A stretch of DNA of 12,223 nucleotides from Candidatus Kaiserbacteria bacterium RIFCSPHIGHO2_01_FULL_58_22 (GCA_001781445.1 MFLB01000005.1:1-12223); one strand, 5' to 3'; shown: positions 1 through 5,812, numbered from the stretch's first letter. Numbers and translations: made by a program. The notes: generated from the letters alone by a model not told the origin.

Positions 1-290
1 CGATTTCCAAAGGAAAAGGATTTCAGGGCGTCGTGAAGCGTCATGGATTCCACGGAGGCCCCAGAAGCCACGGGCAGAAGAACAAGGAACGCGCGCCGGG
101 CTCCATCGGCGGCGGCGGCCGCGCGGGCGGGCGCGTCATCAAGGGCATGCGCATGGCGGGCCGCATGGGCGGAGACCGCGTAACGGTGAAGAACCTGAAG
201 GTCCTGCAGGTAGACGCGTCGAGCAACACGCTCGTTATCTCCGGCGCGATACCGGGGCGCCCCGGCACGCTGGTGGAAATCAGAGGATAA
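1..290 (+). CDS. rplC: 50S ribosomal protein L3, 3' part
   Basis: This is the C-terminal 95 residues of L3, a large-subunit protein that binds 23S rRNA early in assembly and reaches towards the peptidyl transferase centre. The reading frame is already open at base 3, so the gene begins upstream of the window. Visible family features are the SKGKGFQGVVKRHGF stretch, then GGP.SHG, PGSIG, a Gly/Arg-rich loop, KGMRMAGRMGG and RVTVKNL, and a closing GAIPGRPGTLVEIRG. The loop after PGSIG reads GGGRAGG, where most bacteria have a QxxxPGRV-type sequence, a mild divergence. The family is usually a little over 200 residues, so less than half is seen. It is followed by a 110-base AT-rich spacer and then rplD, the normal S10-operon order. 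Confidence 0.96.
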   Translation, partial: ISKGKGFQGVVKRHGFHGGPRSHGQKNKERAPGSIGGGGRAGGRVIKGMRMAGRMGGDRVTVKNLKVLQVDASSNTLVISGAIPGRPGTLVEIRG

Positions 291-296
291 CTATGA

Positions 297-400
297 AATT
301 TTCAATTTACAATTTGCAATTTTCAATCAAGGACCAAATGTTTGGAAATTTTCAAATTGGAAATTCAATGAAAATTGGAAATTAAGAATTGAAAATTATT
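297..400 (+). repeat. AT-rich leader repeat before rplD
   Basis: The spacer between rplC and rplD is a degenerate array of short AATT-type words such as CAATTTA, CAATTTG, GGAAATT and GAAAATT, many spaced 7 bp apart. It is much more AT-rich than the flanking genes and runs to the base before the rplD start codon. The 18 bases at 297-314 are the exact reverse complement of 11756-11773 in front of the kinase-like gene. A 30-codon frame from the ATG at 293 is only the repeat read as protein. Confidence 0.8.
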
Positions 401-1102
401 ATGGAGTCGTCAATTTACAATCCAGCGGGCAAAAAGGTAGGGAGCATAAAACTTCCCGACAACGTTTTTAATGTTGCCTGGAATGATTCCCTGATGCATC
501 AGGTCGTTGTCTCCATGCAAGGGAACGCGCGGCCTCGCGTCGCGCACACGAAGGGCCGGGGCGACGTGCGCGGCGGCGGCAGGAAGCCCTGGCGGCAGAA
601 GGGCACCGGCCGCGCGCGCCACGGCTCGATCCGCTCTCCCATCTGGCGCGGCGGTGGCGTTACCCACGGGCCCCGGAGCGAGAAGAACTACGCGCGCGCC
701 ATTCCCAAAAAGATGCGCGGGAAAGCGCTCTTCATGGCGCTTTCCCGCAAGTTCAGGGACGGCGAGCTCGTGTTCGTCGACTCCTTCGGCATGGCAGAGC
801 CGAAGACGGCCCTCGCCAAGAAGGCTTTAGACGCGCTTGCTTCGGGCTCCGGCCTCGCGAAGATGGCGGCAAAGCCGAAGAACGCCGTGCTCATCGCGCT
901 CTCGGAACCGACCGAGGCCACAAAGAAGAGCTTCCGCAACATCGGCAGTGTCGCGTGCATGCCGGTGCGCGATCTGAATCCGGTCGCCGTGCTCGGAAGC
1001 TCCTGCCTCGTCATCGAGAACCCCACAGCGGGCCTCAAAATCCTCGAATCCCGCGCCTCCAAGAAGTCTTCTACCAGCCACAAGCCACAAGCTACAAGCT
1101 AA
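401..1102 (+). CDS. rplD: 50S ribosomal protein L4
   Basis: L4 (233 residues) binds 23S rRNA and its long loop lines the nascent-peptide exit tunnel. In E. coli L4 also represses its own S10 operon, but whether this happens here cannot be judged. The signature lies at residues 51-90: KGRGDVRGGGRKPWRQKGTG, then RARHGSIRSP and WRGGG. This is the tunnel-loop region and is well conserved. I chose ATG 401; the upstream TTG at 389 lies inside the AT repeat. The C-terminus is odd. The last ten residues, STSHKPQATS, and the stop codon are encoded by heptanucleotide repeats at 1072-1106, so the tail looks like repeat DNA absorbed into the gene. rplW follows after 7 bases. Confidence 0.97.
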   Translation: MESSIYNPAGKKVGSIKLPDNVFNVAWNDSLMHQVVVSMQGNARPRVAHTKGRGDVRGGGRKPWRQKGTGRARHGSIRSPIWRGGGVTHGPRSEKNYARAIPKKMRGKALFMALSRKFRDGELVFVDSFGMAEPKTALAKKALDALASGSGLAKMAAKPKNAVLIALSEPTEATKKSFRNIGSVACMPVRDLNPVAVLGSSCLVIENPTAGLKILESRASKKSSTSHKPQATS

Positions 1103-1106
1103 CTCG
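1072..1106 (+). repeat. Heptanucleotide repeat across the rplD stop codon
   Basis: Five 7-bp units stand head to tail: TACCAGC at 1072, CACAAGC at 1079, CACAAGC at 1086, TACAAGC at 1093 and TAACTCG at 1100. The fifth contains the rplD stop codon TAA (1100-1102). The array lies mostly inside the coding region and ends three bases before the rplW start codon at 1110. Confidence 0.85.
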
Positions 1107-1109
1107 CGT

Positions 1110-1511
1110 ATGGCACTCTTCGGACTCAAAAAAGACAAGAAGGTTCCCGGCGTCTCTCCCCCGCGGAAGGAGTCCGACGCCCAAGCGGCCACAAGGGCCG
1201 CATCCATTCCCGCCGCCGCGCATGGAGGGGGCGACGTTGCCCATGTCCTCCGGAGTCCCCGCATCACGGAGAAAGCGTCCGCGCACATGAGCGAGGGCGT
1301 GTATACGTTCGACGTCGCTCTCGACGCGACGAAGCGGAGCGTCTCGCAGGCAATCGCCGCCGCGTATGGCGTGAGGCCGCGCATGGTGCGCATCGTCGCC
1401 GTCCGCAGGAAAACGCGCCGCAGTTCGCGCACCGGGCAATACGGCATGTCGCGCGGAGGCAAGAAAGCGTACGTGTATCTCAAGCGAGGCGACTCGATCA
1501 CCATCGGTTAA
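1110..1511 (+). CDS. rplW: 50S ribosomal protein L23
   Basis: L23 (133 residues) sits at the exit of the peptide tunnel, where in other bacteria it docks trigger factor and SRP. The family core starts near residue 47 with LRSPRITEKAS and continues with VYTFDVALDATKRSVSQAIAAAYG and a basic loop KTRRSSRTGQYGMSRGGKKAYVYL, all typical. The first 45 or so residues, rich in Lys, Pro and Ala, are an extension compared with the roughly 100-residue E. coli protein. Starting at ATG 1110 gives 7 bases after the rplD stop. No Shine-Dalgarno sequence is present. The stop codon TAA at 1509-1511 overlaps the first unit of the next repeat array. Confidence 0.95.
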   Translation: MALFGLKKDKKVPGVSPPRKESDAQAATRAASIPAAAHGGGDVAHVLRSPRITEKASAHMSEGVYTFDVALDATKRSVSQAIAAAYGVRPRMVRIVAVRRKTRRSSRTGQYGMSRGGKKAYVYLKRGDSITIG

Positions 1512-1537
1512 CAGCGAACATGGAACAGTGAACAGCA
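1510..1537 (+). repeat. AACAGNG heptamer array between rplW and rplB
   Basis: Four 7-bp units fill the spacer exactly: AACAGCG at 1510, AACATGG at 1517, AACAGTG at 1524 and AACAGCA at 1531. The first overlaps the rplW stop codon and the last ends on the A of the rplB start codon. Confidence 0.85.
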
Positions 1538-2379
1538 TGAAAACATATAAACCAGTCACTAAAAGCACCCGCCAGTTGGCGACCGTCGAGTACCGAAAAC
1601 TTCTCTCCGGGCATCGGCCGGAAAAATCGCTCGTGCGCGGAAAGCGGAATACGGGCGGGAGAAACGCTTTCGGCCGCATCACGATGCGGCACCGCGGCGG
1701 CGGGCACAAGAAGAAATACCGCCTCGTCGATTTCCGCTTCGACAAGAAGGATGTTCCGGCGCGCGTCGCGAGCATCGAGTACGACCCTCTCCGGAGCGCC
1801 TTCATCGGCCTCGCGGTCTACGCCGACGGCGAGAAGCGCTACGTCGTCCTTCCACAGCGCGTGCGGGTCGGCGACACGTTCCTCGTGTCCGAGACCGCGC
1901 CGGTGAAGCCCGGGAACCGCTTGCCGCTTTCGAAGATGCCCGTCGGCACATTTGTGTACAACATCGCATTGAGGCCGGGCGCGAAAGCCGCCCTCGCGCG
2001 TTCGGCGGGAAACTACGCCGAGATCGTCGCGCAAGACGCGGGCTACACGCACGTGAAGCTCCCCTCGACCGAGGTGCGCAAGATAATCGGAACGGCATGG
2101 GCGTCGGTGGGCGAGGTCTCGAACGAGGAATACCGCCTGCAGGTGCTCGGCAAAGCGGGCAGGAGCCGCTGGATGGGCATCCGCCCCACCGTGCGCGGAA
2201 GCGCCATGAATCCTGTGGACCATCCCCACGGCGGCGGCGAAGGCCGCGCCGGCCGGGGCAGTCGCAGGCAGAAAACGATGTGGGGAAAGCCCGCCGGCAA
2301 GAGGCAGAAAACCCGACGTCCGAAAAAGTATTCGAATGTTTTTATCGTATCGCGCCGCCGCGTCGGTAAAAGAAAATAA
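1537..2379 (+). CDS. rplB: 50S ribosomal protein L2
   Basis: L2 (280 residues) is a core large-subunit protein needed for subunit association and peptidyl transferase function. It starts MKTYKPVTKSTRQL and carries TGGRN and MRHRGGGHKKKYR (residues 39-62), the RNA-binding domain up to about residue 110, and then the SH3-like domain. GSAMNPVDHPHGGGEGR falls at residues 221-237, so the functionally essential histidine is at position 229, the same number as in E. coli. The C-terminus ends in a basic tail (RRRVGKRK). I chose ATG 1537; an in-frame GTG at 1528 would add three residues made of repeat sequence. Length and motifs are normal, with no sign of damage. Confidence 0.97.
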   Translation: MKTYKPVTKSTRQLATVEYRKLLSGHRPEKSLVRGKRNTGGRNAFGRITMRHRGGGHKKKYRLVDFRFDKKDVPARVASIEYDPLRSAFIGLAVYADGEKRYVVLPQRVRVGDTFLVSETAPVKPGNRLPLSKMPVGTFVYNIALRPGAKAALARSAGNYAEIVAQDAGYTHVKLPSTEVRKIIGTAWASVGEVSNEEYRLQVLGKAGRSRWMGIRPTVRGSAMNPVDHPHGGGEGRAGRGSRRQKTMWGKPAGKRQKTRRPKKYSNVFIVSRRRVGKRK

Positions 2380-2410
2380 TTGACTATGAGCCTTTTTTCT
2401 TATACATTAT
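2380..2410 (+). promoter_or_regulatory. Possible promoter before rpsS
   Basis: A TTGACT hexamer at 2380-2385 is followed by a T-rich stretch and the AT-rich word TATACATTAT at 2401-2410. No single -10 choice is ideal: TATACA gives a 15-bp spacer, TACATT 17 bp and CATTAT 19 bp. It lies directly after the L2 stop codon in one of the longer spacers, so an internal promoter for the S19 part of the cluster is plausible but weakly supported. Confidence 0.35.
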
Positions 2411-2415
2411 CGGAA

Positions 2416-2434
2416 CCCGCTGAGGCGGGATTTT
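2416..2434 (+). terminator. Terminator-like hairpin after rplB
   Basis: CCCGC at 2416-2420 pairs with GCGGG at 2425-2429 around a TGAG loop, and the stem is followed by ATTTT. The stem is only five pairs and the T-run is short, so it may act as an attenuator, an mRNA 3' end or simply a dispersed palindrome. Its CCCGC/GCGGG core resembles one arm of the three-way-junction repeat at 9843-9896. Confidence 0.45.
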
Positions 2435-2445
2435 AATTGGATTCA

Positions 2446-2480
2446 CTACAGACTACGTTCTACAGACTACAAGACTATCC
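2446..2480 (+). repeat. CTACAGA heptamer array before rpsS
   Basis: Five 7-bp units stand head to tail: CTACAGA at 2446, CTACGTT at 2453, CTACAGA at 2460, CTACAAG at 2467 and ACTATCC at 2474. The array ends two bases before the S19 start. The last 13 bases up to the start codon (2473-2485, GACTATCCCTATG) recur exactly at 4005-4017 before rplP. Confidence 0.85.
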
Positions 2481-2482
2481 CT

Positions 2483-2827
2483 ATGTCTCGATCAGTCAAG
2501 AAAGGTCCATACGTGGACGAAAAATTGATGAAAAAGGTCTCGAACCGCAAGAGCGGCGCGGGCGCCATCAAGACGTGGGCGCGCGCCTCGCAGATAGCGC
2601 CGGAATTCGTCGGGTACACCTTCGCGGTGCACACGGGGAAGAACTTCGAGGACGTGTTCGTGACGGAAGACATGGTGGGGCACCGGCTCGGAGAATTCGC
2701 GCCGACGACCAAGTTCATCAAGCACGGCGGCCGCATGCAGAAGGAGGCCGAGATGGCGGCGAAAGCCGCCGAGGTCGCCTCCGCGCAGGCCGCAAAGGCA
2801 ACCACGGAAACAGCAGGCAAAAAGTAA
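2483..2827 (+). CDS. rpsS: 30S ribosomal protein S19
   Basis: S19 (114 residues) is part of the small-subunit head and contacts 16S rRNA with S13. The opening MSRSVKKGPYVDEKL and the blocks IKTWARASQIAPEFVGYTFAVHTGK and VTEDMVGHRLGEFAPT are diagnostic. The conserved core ends near residue 84. The remaining 30 residues are an Ala/Glu/Lys-rich, probably helical tail not found in the roughly 92-residue E. coli protein. The start at ATG 2483 is unambiguous because the conserved N-terminus begins there. No Shine-Dalgarno sequence precedes it; a heptamer repeat does. Confidence 0.97.
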   Translation: MSRSVKKGPYVDEKLMKKVSNRKSGAGAIKTWARASQIAPEFVGYTFAVHTGKNFEDVFVTEDMVGHRLGEFAPTTKFIKHGGRMQKEAEMAAKAAEVASAQAAKATTETAGKK

Positions 2828-2830
2828 TTT

Positions 2831-2865
2831 CTACTTGCTACTAACTACTTTCTACTAACTGCCCA
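2831..2865 (+). repeat. CTACTAA heptamer array before rplV
   Basis: The 7-bp units are CTACTTG at 2831, CTACTAA at 2838, CTACTTT at 2845, CTACTAA at 2852 and a decayed CTGCCCA at 2859. They fill the spacer almost completely. The 23 bases at 2838-2860 are identical to 3979-4001 before rplP. Confidence 0.87.
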
Positions 2866-2867
2866 CC

Positions 2868-3263
2868 ATGAAAGCGCTTCTCAAAAACTATCACCAATCT
2901 CCGCGCAAGGTCAGGCTCGTCGCCGACCTCATCCGCGGCAAGTCGGTGGCGGATGCACGGCGCGCGCTCGCCTTTCTGCCGAAGAAGTCGTCTCCCGCGA
3001 TCGGGAAGCTTCTCGATTCGGCGGTCGCAAACGCGCGCGACCGCGGCGTCCAGCCGGGCGGCTTGTACGTGAAGAAGATAACCGTCGACAAGGGCGCGGT
3101 GATGCGCAGAGCGCGTCCCTTTGCGCGGGGAAGGGCGGGAAGCGTCCGGAAGACGATGTCGATAGTTGTTCTCGAACTCGGCACCAAGCAGGTTTCAGGT
3201 GCCAGGGATCAGGTTTCAGGAATGAATGCTTCGCAGAAGTCTGTGTCGGAACCTAGAACCTAG
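2868..3263 (+). CDS. rplV: 50S ribosomal protein L22
   Basis: L22 (131 residues) binds 23S rRNA and its hairpin forms part of the exit-tunnel constriction. It starts without the usual leader residues at MKALLKNYHQSPRKVRLVAD. It continues with RGKSVADARRALAF, LLDSAVANA and the basic loop VMRRARPFARGRAGSVRK, and ends the core at SIVVLELGTK (about residue 107). The last 24 residues are not family sequence. QVSGARD and then QVSG are the translation of a heptamer repeat at 3189-3223, and SEPRT plus the stop come from a second one at 3249-3284. Because 7 bp times 3 is 21 bp, the protein repeat has a 7-residue period. Confidence 0.96.
   Translation: MKALLKNYHQSPRKVRLVADLIRGKSVADARRALAFLPKKSSPAIGKLLDSAVANARDRGVQPGGLYVKKITVDKGAVMRRARPFARGRAGSVRKTMSIVVLELGTKQVSGARDQVSGMNASQKSVSEPRT
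3189..3223 (+). repeat. CAGGNNN heptamer array inside the rplV 3' end
   Basis: Five 7-bp units lie within coding sequence: CAGGTTT at 3189, CAGGTGC at 3196, CAGGGAT at 3203, CAGGTTT at 3210 and CAGGAAT at 3217. They encode the non-conserved C-terminal tail of L22. Confidence 0.85.
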
Positions 3264-3284
3264 TCCCTTAGAACCTTGCCCCTA
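3249..3284 (+). repeat. GAACCTA heptamer array over the rplV stop codon
   Basis: The units are GAACCTA at 3249 and 3256, an 8-base GTCCCTTA at 3263, GAACCTT at 3271 and GCCCCTA at 3278. The stop codon TAG of rplV (3261-3263) spans the junction of the second and third units. The array ends five bases before the rpsC start. Confidence 0.75.
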
Positions 3285-3289
3285 ATCTT

Positions 3290-3961
3290 ATGACCCACAC
3301 TGTTCATCCCTACGCGCATCGCCTCGGCGTCATCCGCGATTGGAAGAGCCGCTGGTTCGCGAAAACCCCCGCCCAGTACCGGGAGAACGTCATGGTGGAT
3401 TCCGCGATACGCCGCTTTCTAAAGAAGCGCCTGCGCGGCCACTACGTCACCTCCGTCGAGATCGAGCGCAACGAGAAACACATCAGGGTCCTCATCAAGA
3501 CGTCGCGCCCGGGCCTCGTCATCGGCCGCGGCGGCGAAGGCTCGACGAAGCTCACGAAAGAAATCGAGCAGGTCGCGCGCAAGGTTCCCAAGGCTCCGAA
3601 GCTCTCCGTGCGGCTCGATATCGAAGAGGTCCGTTCCCCGGAATCTCAATCTCCGGTCGTTGCCTACATGGTCGCCGAGGGCTTGGAGAAGCGGCAGACC
3701 TTCCGCCGCGTCCTGAAGCAGACGGTCGAGAAGGTGATGGCGAATCGCGACGTGCAGGGCGTGCGCATTGCGATCGCGGGCAGGCTCGGAGGCGCGGAGA
3801 TGAGCCGGCAGGAAGAGATCAAGCGCGGACGCGTGCCCCTGCAAACCCTGCGCGCCGACATCGATTTCGCGCGCGAGGAAGCGTACCTTCCCTACGGCGT
3901 CATCGGCATCAAGGTGTGGATCTATCGCGGCGAGATATTCGACAAAGACGCAAAAAAGTAA
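3290..3961 (+). CDS. rpsC: 30S ribosomal protein S3
   Basis: S3 (223 residues) forms part of the mRNA entry channel of the 30S head. The N-terminus reads THTVHPYAHRLGVIRDWKSRWFA, a slight variant of the usual KVHPxGxRLG. The type-II KH domain has its RNA-binding loop RPGLVIGRGGEG at residues 73-84, where the final Gly-Gly-Glu-Gly is common in this family. The C-terminal domain shows GLEKRQTFRRVLKQT, GRLGGAEMSRQE, GRVPLQTLRADID and YGVIGIKVWIYRGE. Length is close to E. coli S3 (233 residues). The gene is intact, and its TAA overlaps an unrelated ATG (TAATG) that opens no useful frame. Confidence 0.97.
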   Translation: MTHTVHPYAHRLGVIRDWKSRWFAKTPAQYRENVMVDSAIRRFLKKRLRGHYVTSVEIERNEKHIRVLIKTSRPGLVIGRGGEGSTKLTKEIEQVARKVPKAPKLSVRLDIEEVRSPESQSPVVAYMVAEGLEKRQTFRRVLKQTVEKVMANRDVQGVRIAIAGRLGGAEMSRQEEIKRGRVPLQTLRADIDFAREEAYLPYGVIGIKVWIYRGEIFDKDAKK

Positions 3962-3978
3962 TGTATTTTGCATTTTCA

Positions 3979-4013
3979 CTACTAACTACTTTCTACTAAC
4001 TACTGACTATCCC
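3979..4013 (+). repeat. CTACTAA heptamer array before rplP
   Basis: The units are CTACTAA at 3979, CTACTTT at 3986, CTACTAA at 3993, CTACTGA at 4000 and CTATCCC at 4007, ending one base before ATG 4015. Bases 3979-4001 match 2838-2860 exactly, and 4005-4017 match 2473-2485 exactly, so this leader looks like a mixture of the rpsS and rplV leaders. Confidence 0.87.
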
Positions 4014-4014
4014 T

Positions 4015-4437
4015 ATGCTTGCACCAAAAAAAGCGAAATTCCGCAAGTGGCAGAGCGGCCGCAGGCGGGGAGAGAGGCTCGTGAAGCCCGAAACCCGCGG
4101 CGTCACGGTCGCCTTCGGCAGTTTCGGATTGAAGGCGCTGACGCAGGCGCGCGTTACCTCCAACCAGCTCGAGGCCGCGCGCCGCGCGCTCACGCGTGCG
4201 GGGGGAAAAAGCGCCAAGATATGGACGCGCGTGTTCCCCGATCGGCCTGTAACGCAGAAGGCGGCCGAGGTGGGAATGGGTAGCGGCAAGGGGGACGTCG
4301 CCGGATACGTGACGGAGGTGCGCCCGGGCAGGATCGTCTTTGAGATCGACGGGGCACCCGAGCAAACGGCACGTGAAGCACTGCGAAAGGCCGGTACCAA
4401 ACTTCCTTTAAAGGCGCGCGTCGTCGCAAGAGAGTAA
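4015..4437 (+). CDS. rplP: 50S ribosomal protein L16
   Basis: L16 (140 residues; E. coli 136) lies near the A-site tRNA and the peptidyl transferase centre. The blocks seen are MLAPKKAKFRKWQSGRRRG, FGSFGLKALTQARVTSNQLEAARRAL, the WTRVFPDRPVTQKAAEVGMGSGKGDV region and PGRIVFEIDG. The usual final part of the signature is GKGxxxxWVAxVKPG; here it is GKGDVAGYVTEVRPG, a conservative change. The frame is complete with a clear start at the conserved MLxPK. It follows S3 and precedes L29, the standard order. Confidence 0.97.
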   Translation: MLAPKKAKFRKWQSGRRRGERLVKPETRGVTVAFGSFGLKALTQARVTSNQLEAARRALTRAGGKSAKIWTRVFPDRPVTQKAAEVGMGSGKGDVAGYVTEVRPGRIVFEIDGAPEQTAREALRKAGTKLPLKARVVARE

Positions 4438-4441
4438 TTTT

Positions 4442-4476
4442 CTACAGACGACAGACTACCGACTACAGACTAGTGC
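4442..4476 (+). repeat. CTACAGA heptamer array before rpmC
   Basis: The units are CTACAGA at 4442, CGACAGA at 4449, CTACCGA at 4456, CTACAGA at 4463 and CTAGTGC at 4470, ending one base before ATG 4478. It is the same unit family as before rpsS (2446-2480), with different point changes. Confidence 0.85.
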
Positions 4477-4477
4477 T

Positions 4478-4681
4478 ATGGTTGACATAAAAAAACAGAG
4501 TGTTGAAGACCTCAAGAAAGATGTAACGGCTAAGCGGACGGCGCTTCGCGCGTTCCGCTTCGGCGGAGCCGGTAGCCGCACGAGGAACGTGCGAGAGGGG
4601 AGGAACCTGCGCAAAGAAATCGCGCAGATCCTCACGGAGTTGCGCGCGCGCGAATTGGCGTCGCGGAAGAAAACAGCGTAA
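4478..4681 (+). CDS. rpmC: 50S ribosomal protein L29
   Basis: L29 (67 residues) is a small two-helix protein at the exit-tunnel surface next to L23. The sequence shows the expected pattern of a charged first helix (VEDLKKDVTAKRTALRAFRF), a short turn (GGAGSRTRNVREGRNL) and a second helix (RKEIAQILTELRARELA). The RKEIAQILTE part corresponds to the usual R(R/K)xIARxxT motif. Identity rests on this, on length and on the L16-L29-S17 order. The start at ATG 4478 directly follows a repeat array, and no Shine-Dalgarno sequence is visible. Confidence 0.94.
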   Translation: MVDIKKQSVEDLKKDVTAKRTALRAFRFGGAGSRTRNVREGRNLRKEIAQILTELRARELASRKKTA

Positions 4682-4699
4682 GATAGCGCATTCGCACGT

Positions 4700-5020
4700 A
4701 TGACGGAGAATGGTCAAAGCAATAATCCCTCGACGCTCGAAGCTCGACGCTCGAAGCTATTTAAGGGCGTCGTCGTGAAGGCGGCGATGAAGGATACGGC
4801 GACCGTGTCGGTGGACCGTTACGTCAAGCATCCTAAGTACAAGAAGTACCTGCGCAGGAGCAAGAAGTATCTCGTGCACGATGTCGGCAACACGGCAAAG
4901 GTGGGTGACAAAGTGGTCATACGGGAAACTCGTCCAATCTCCCGTCGTAAACATTTCGTCCTCCTGAATATTGAGAAAGTCTCGACTCAAACAAATGCCG
5001 CTCCGACAGACGCTTTGTAA
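4700..5020 (+). CDS. rpsQ: 30S ribosomal protein S17
   Basis: S17 (106 residues; E. coli 84) is a primary 16S rRNA-binding protein of the OB-fold type. The core starts at residue 20 with LFKGVVVKAAMKDTATVSVDR and contains VKHPKYKKYLRRSKKYLVHD, VGDKVVIRETRPISRRKHF, all diagnostic. The first 19 residues are extra, and residues 10-19 (PSTLEARRSK) are the translation of a heptamer repeat at 4729-4756. ATG 4700 is the only ATG upstream of the core in this frame after the rpmC stop. No alternative start between the repeat and the core is visible, so the repeat really seems to be translated. A short polar C-terminal tail is also added. Confidence 0.95.
   Translation: MTENGQSNNPSTLEARRSKLFKGVVVKAAMKDTATVSVDRYVKHPKYKKYLRRSKKYLVHDVGNTAKVGDKVVIRETRPISRRKHFVLLNIEKVSTQTNAAPTDAL
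4729..4756 (+). repeat. CTCGACG/CTCGAAG array inside the rpsQ 5' end
   Basis: Two exact copies of a 14-base block stand in tandem, each made of CTCGACG then CTCGAAG (4729, 4736, 4743, 4750). The array is in the coding region, just upstream of the conserved S17 core. Confidence 0.85.
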
Positions 5021-5029
5021 TTGTATTTA

Positions 5030-5064
5030 CTACTAACTACGTACTACGTTCTACTAACTACTCG
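5030..5064 (+). repeat. CTACTAA heptamer array before rplN
   Basis: The units are CTACTAA at 5030, CTACGTA at 5037, CTACGTT at 5044, CTACTAA at 5051 and CTACTCG at 5058, followed by T and the start codon. It is the third spacer of the cluster that uses the CTACTAA unit. Confidence 0.87.
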
Positions 5065-5065
5065 T

Positions 5066-5446
5066 ATGCTTCAAGACCGATCACTCGTCAAAATAGCGGA
5101 CAACTCGGGCGGCATCGTCGGCCGGGTCTTCAAGATATTGGGCGGGTCGAAAAAGCGGTACGCGCGCGTGGGCGACGAGGTTGTCATATCGATCCAGACA
5201 GCCCAGCCGCGCAAGATGGTGAAGAAGAAGGAGGTGCACCGCGCGGTCGTCGTGCGGCAGACCAAGCCGCTTCGGCGGAAGGACGGCTCCTATGTGCGTT
5301 TCGACGAGAACGCGGTCGTCCTCGTCGCGGGGAGCGGAAAGGAGCCGAAAGAACCGAAGGCCAACCGCGTGTTCGGGCCGATACCGCGCGAGCTCGCCCT
5401 GCGCGGCTACCAAAAAATCGCCTCGTTGGCGCCGGAAATAGTTTAA
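5066..5446 (+). CDS. rplN: 50S ribosomal protein L14
   Basis: L14 (126 residues) lies at the subunit interface and contacts 16S rRNA in bridges. The sequence shows LVKIADNSGG, RVFKILGGSKKRYARVGDEVVISI, the VHRAVVVRQTKPLRRKDGSYVRFDENAVVLV block and the closing GPIPRELALRGYQKIASLAPEIV. I chose ATG 5066, where the family N-terminus begins (MLQDRS for the usual MIQxxS). The frame extends upstream to a TTG at 5021, but that part is the repeat array read as protein. Residues 92-101 (GSGKEPKEPK) replace the usual short loop and are slightly longer. Confidence 0.97.
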   Translation: MLQDRSLVKIADNSGGIVGRVFKILGGSKKRYARVGDEVVISIQTAQPRKMVKKKEVHRAVVVRQTKPLRRKDGSYVRFDENAVVLVAGSGKEPKEPKANRVFGPIPRELALRGYQKIASLAPEIV

Positions 5447-5470
5447 ACTCCATGCGCCTCAAAAAACAAT

Positions 5471-5782
5471 ATGAAATTACGTAAAGGAGACAAAGTTGTT
5501 GTTATTGCGGGAAAGAGCCGCGGACAAAGCGGTACCATCGTCCGCGTCCTGCCGCACGAGGATCGCGTCGTTCTCGACGGCGTCAATCTCGCGAAACGGC
5601 ATCGGAAGCCGAGCGCGCAGAACCGGAAGGGGCAGATCATCGAGCGCGCCATGCCGCTCCACGCCTCAAACGTCATGCTCGCCGATCCGAAATCCGGCAA
5701 GCCGACGCGCGTTAAGATCGTACGCGGAAAGGACGGAGCGCGGGAGCGTGTCGCGGTTAAAAGCGGGCAAGCATTAAAGTAG
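5471..5782 (+). CDS. rplX: 50S ribosomal protein L24
   Basis: L24 (103 residues; E. coli 104) is an assembly initiator that binds the 5' domain of 23S rRNA. The KOW motif is at the N-terminus: MKLRKGDKVVVIAGKSRGQSGTI followed by VLPHEDRVVLDGVN, then KRHRKPSAQNRKGQIIERAMPLHASNVML and the DPKSGKPTRVKI region. The 24-base spacer from rplN is one of the few without a visible heptamer array and also lacks a Shine-Dalgarno sequence. The C-terminus is short, lacking the extra zinc-ribbon-like parts seen in some families. Confidence 0.96.
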   Translation: MKLRKGDKVVVIAGKSRGQSGTIVRVLPHEDRVVLDGVNLAKRHRKPSAQNRKGQIIERAMPLHASNVMLADPKSGKPTRVKIVRGKDGARERVAVKSGQALK

Positions 5783-5784
5783 TT

Positions 5785-5812
5785 CGTAGATTGTAGAGCG
5801 TAGTACGTAGTA
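5785..5812 (+). repeat. CGTAGTA heptamer array before rplE
   Basis: Four units, CGTAGAT at 5785, TGTAGAG at 5792, CGTAGTA at 5799 and CGTAGTA at 5806, run into the A of the start codon. CGTAGTA is the reverse complement of TACTACG, so this array looks like the CTACTAA/CTACGTT family in opposite orientation. Confidence 0.83.

Noticed and set aside
293..385. 30-codon frame from ATG 293 in the rplC-rplD spacer
   Set aside because: It is the AT-rich repeat read as protein, with low complexity and no continuation into rplD.
2862..2870. CCCACCATG before rplV as a eukaryote-like Kozak sequence
   Set aside because: All other genes are plainly bacterial; the similarity is chance in a decayed repeat unit.
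4485..4490. TTGACA at the start of rpmC as a -35 box
   Set aside because: It lies in the coding sequence (Val-Asp-Ile) and no -10 element stands at the right distance.
2831..5064. CRISPR array made of the CTACTAA-type repeats
   Set aside because: Units are only 7 bases, directly adjacent without unique spacers, and no cas genes are present.
5021..5065. TTG-started extension of L14
   Set aside because: The added residues are the translated CTACTAA array; the family start is at 5066.
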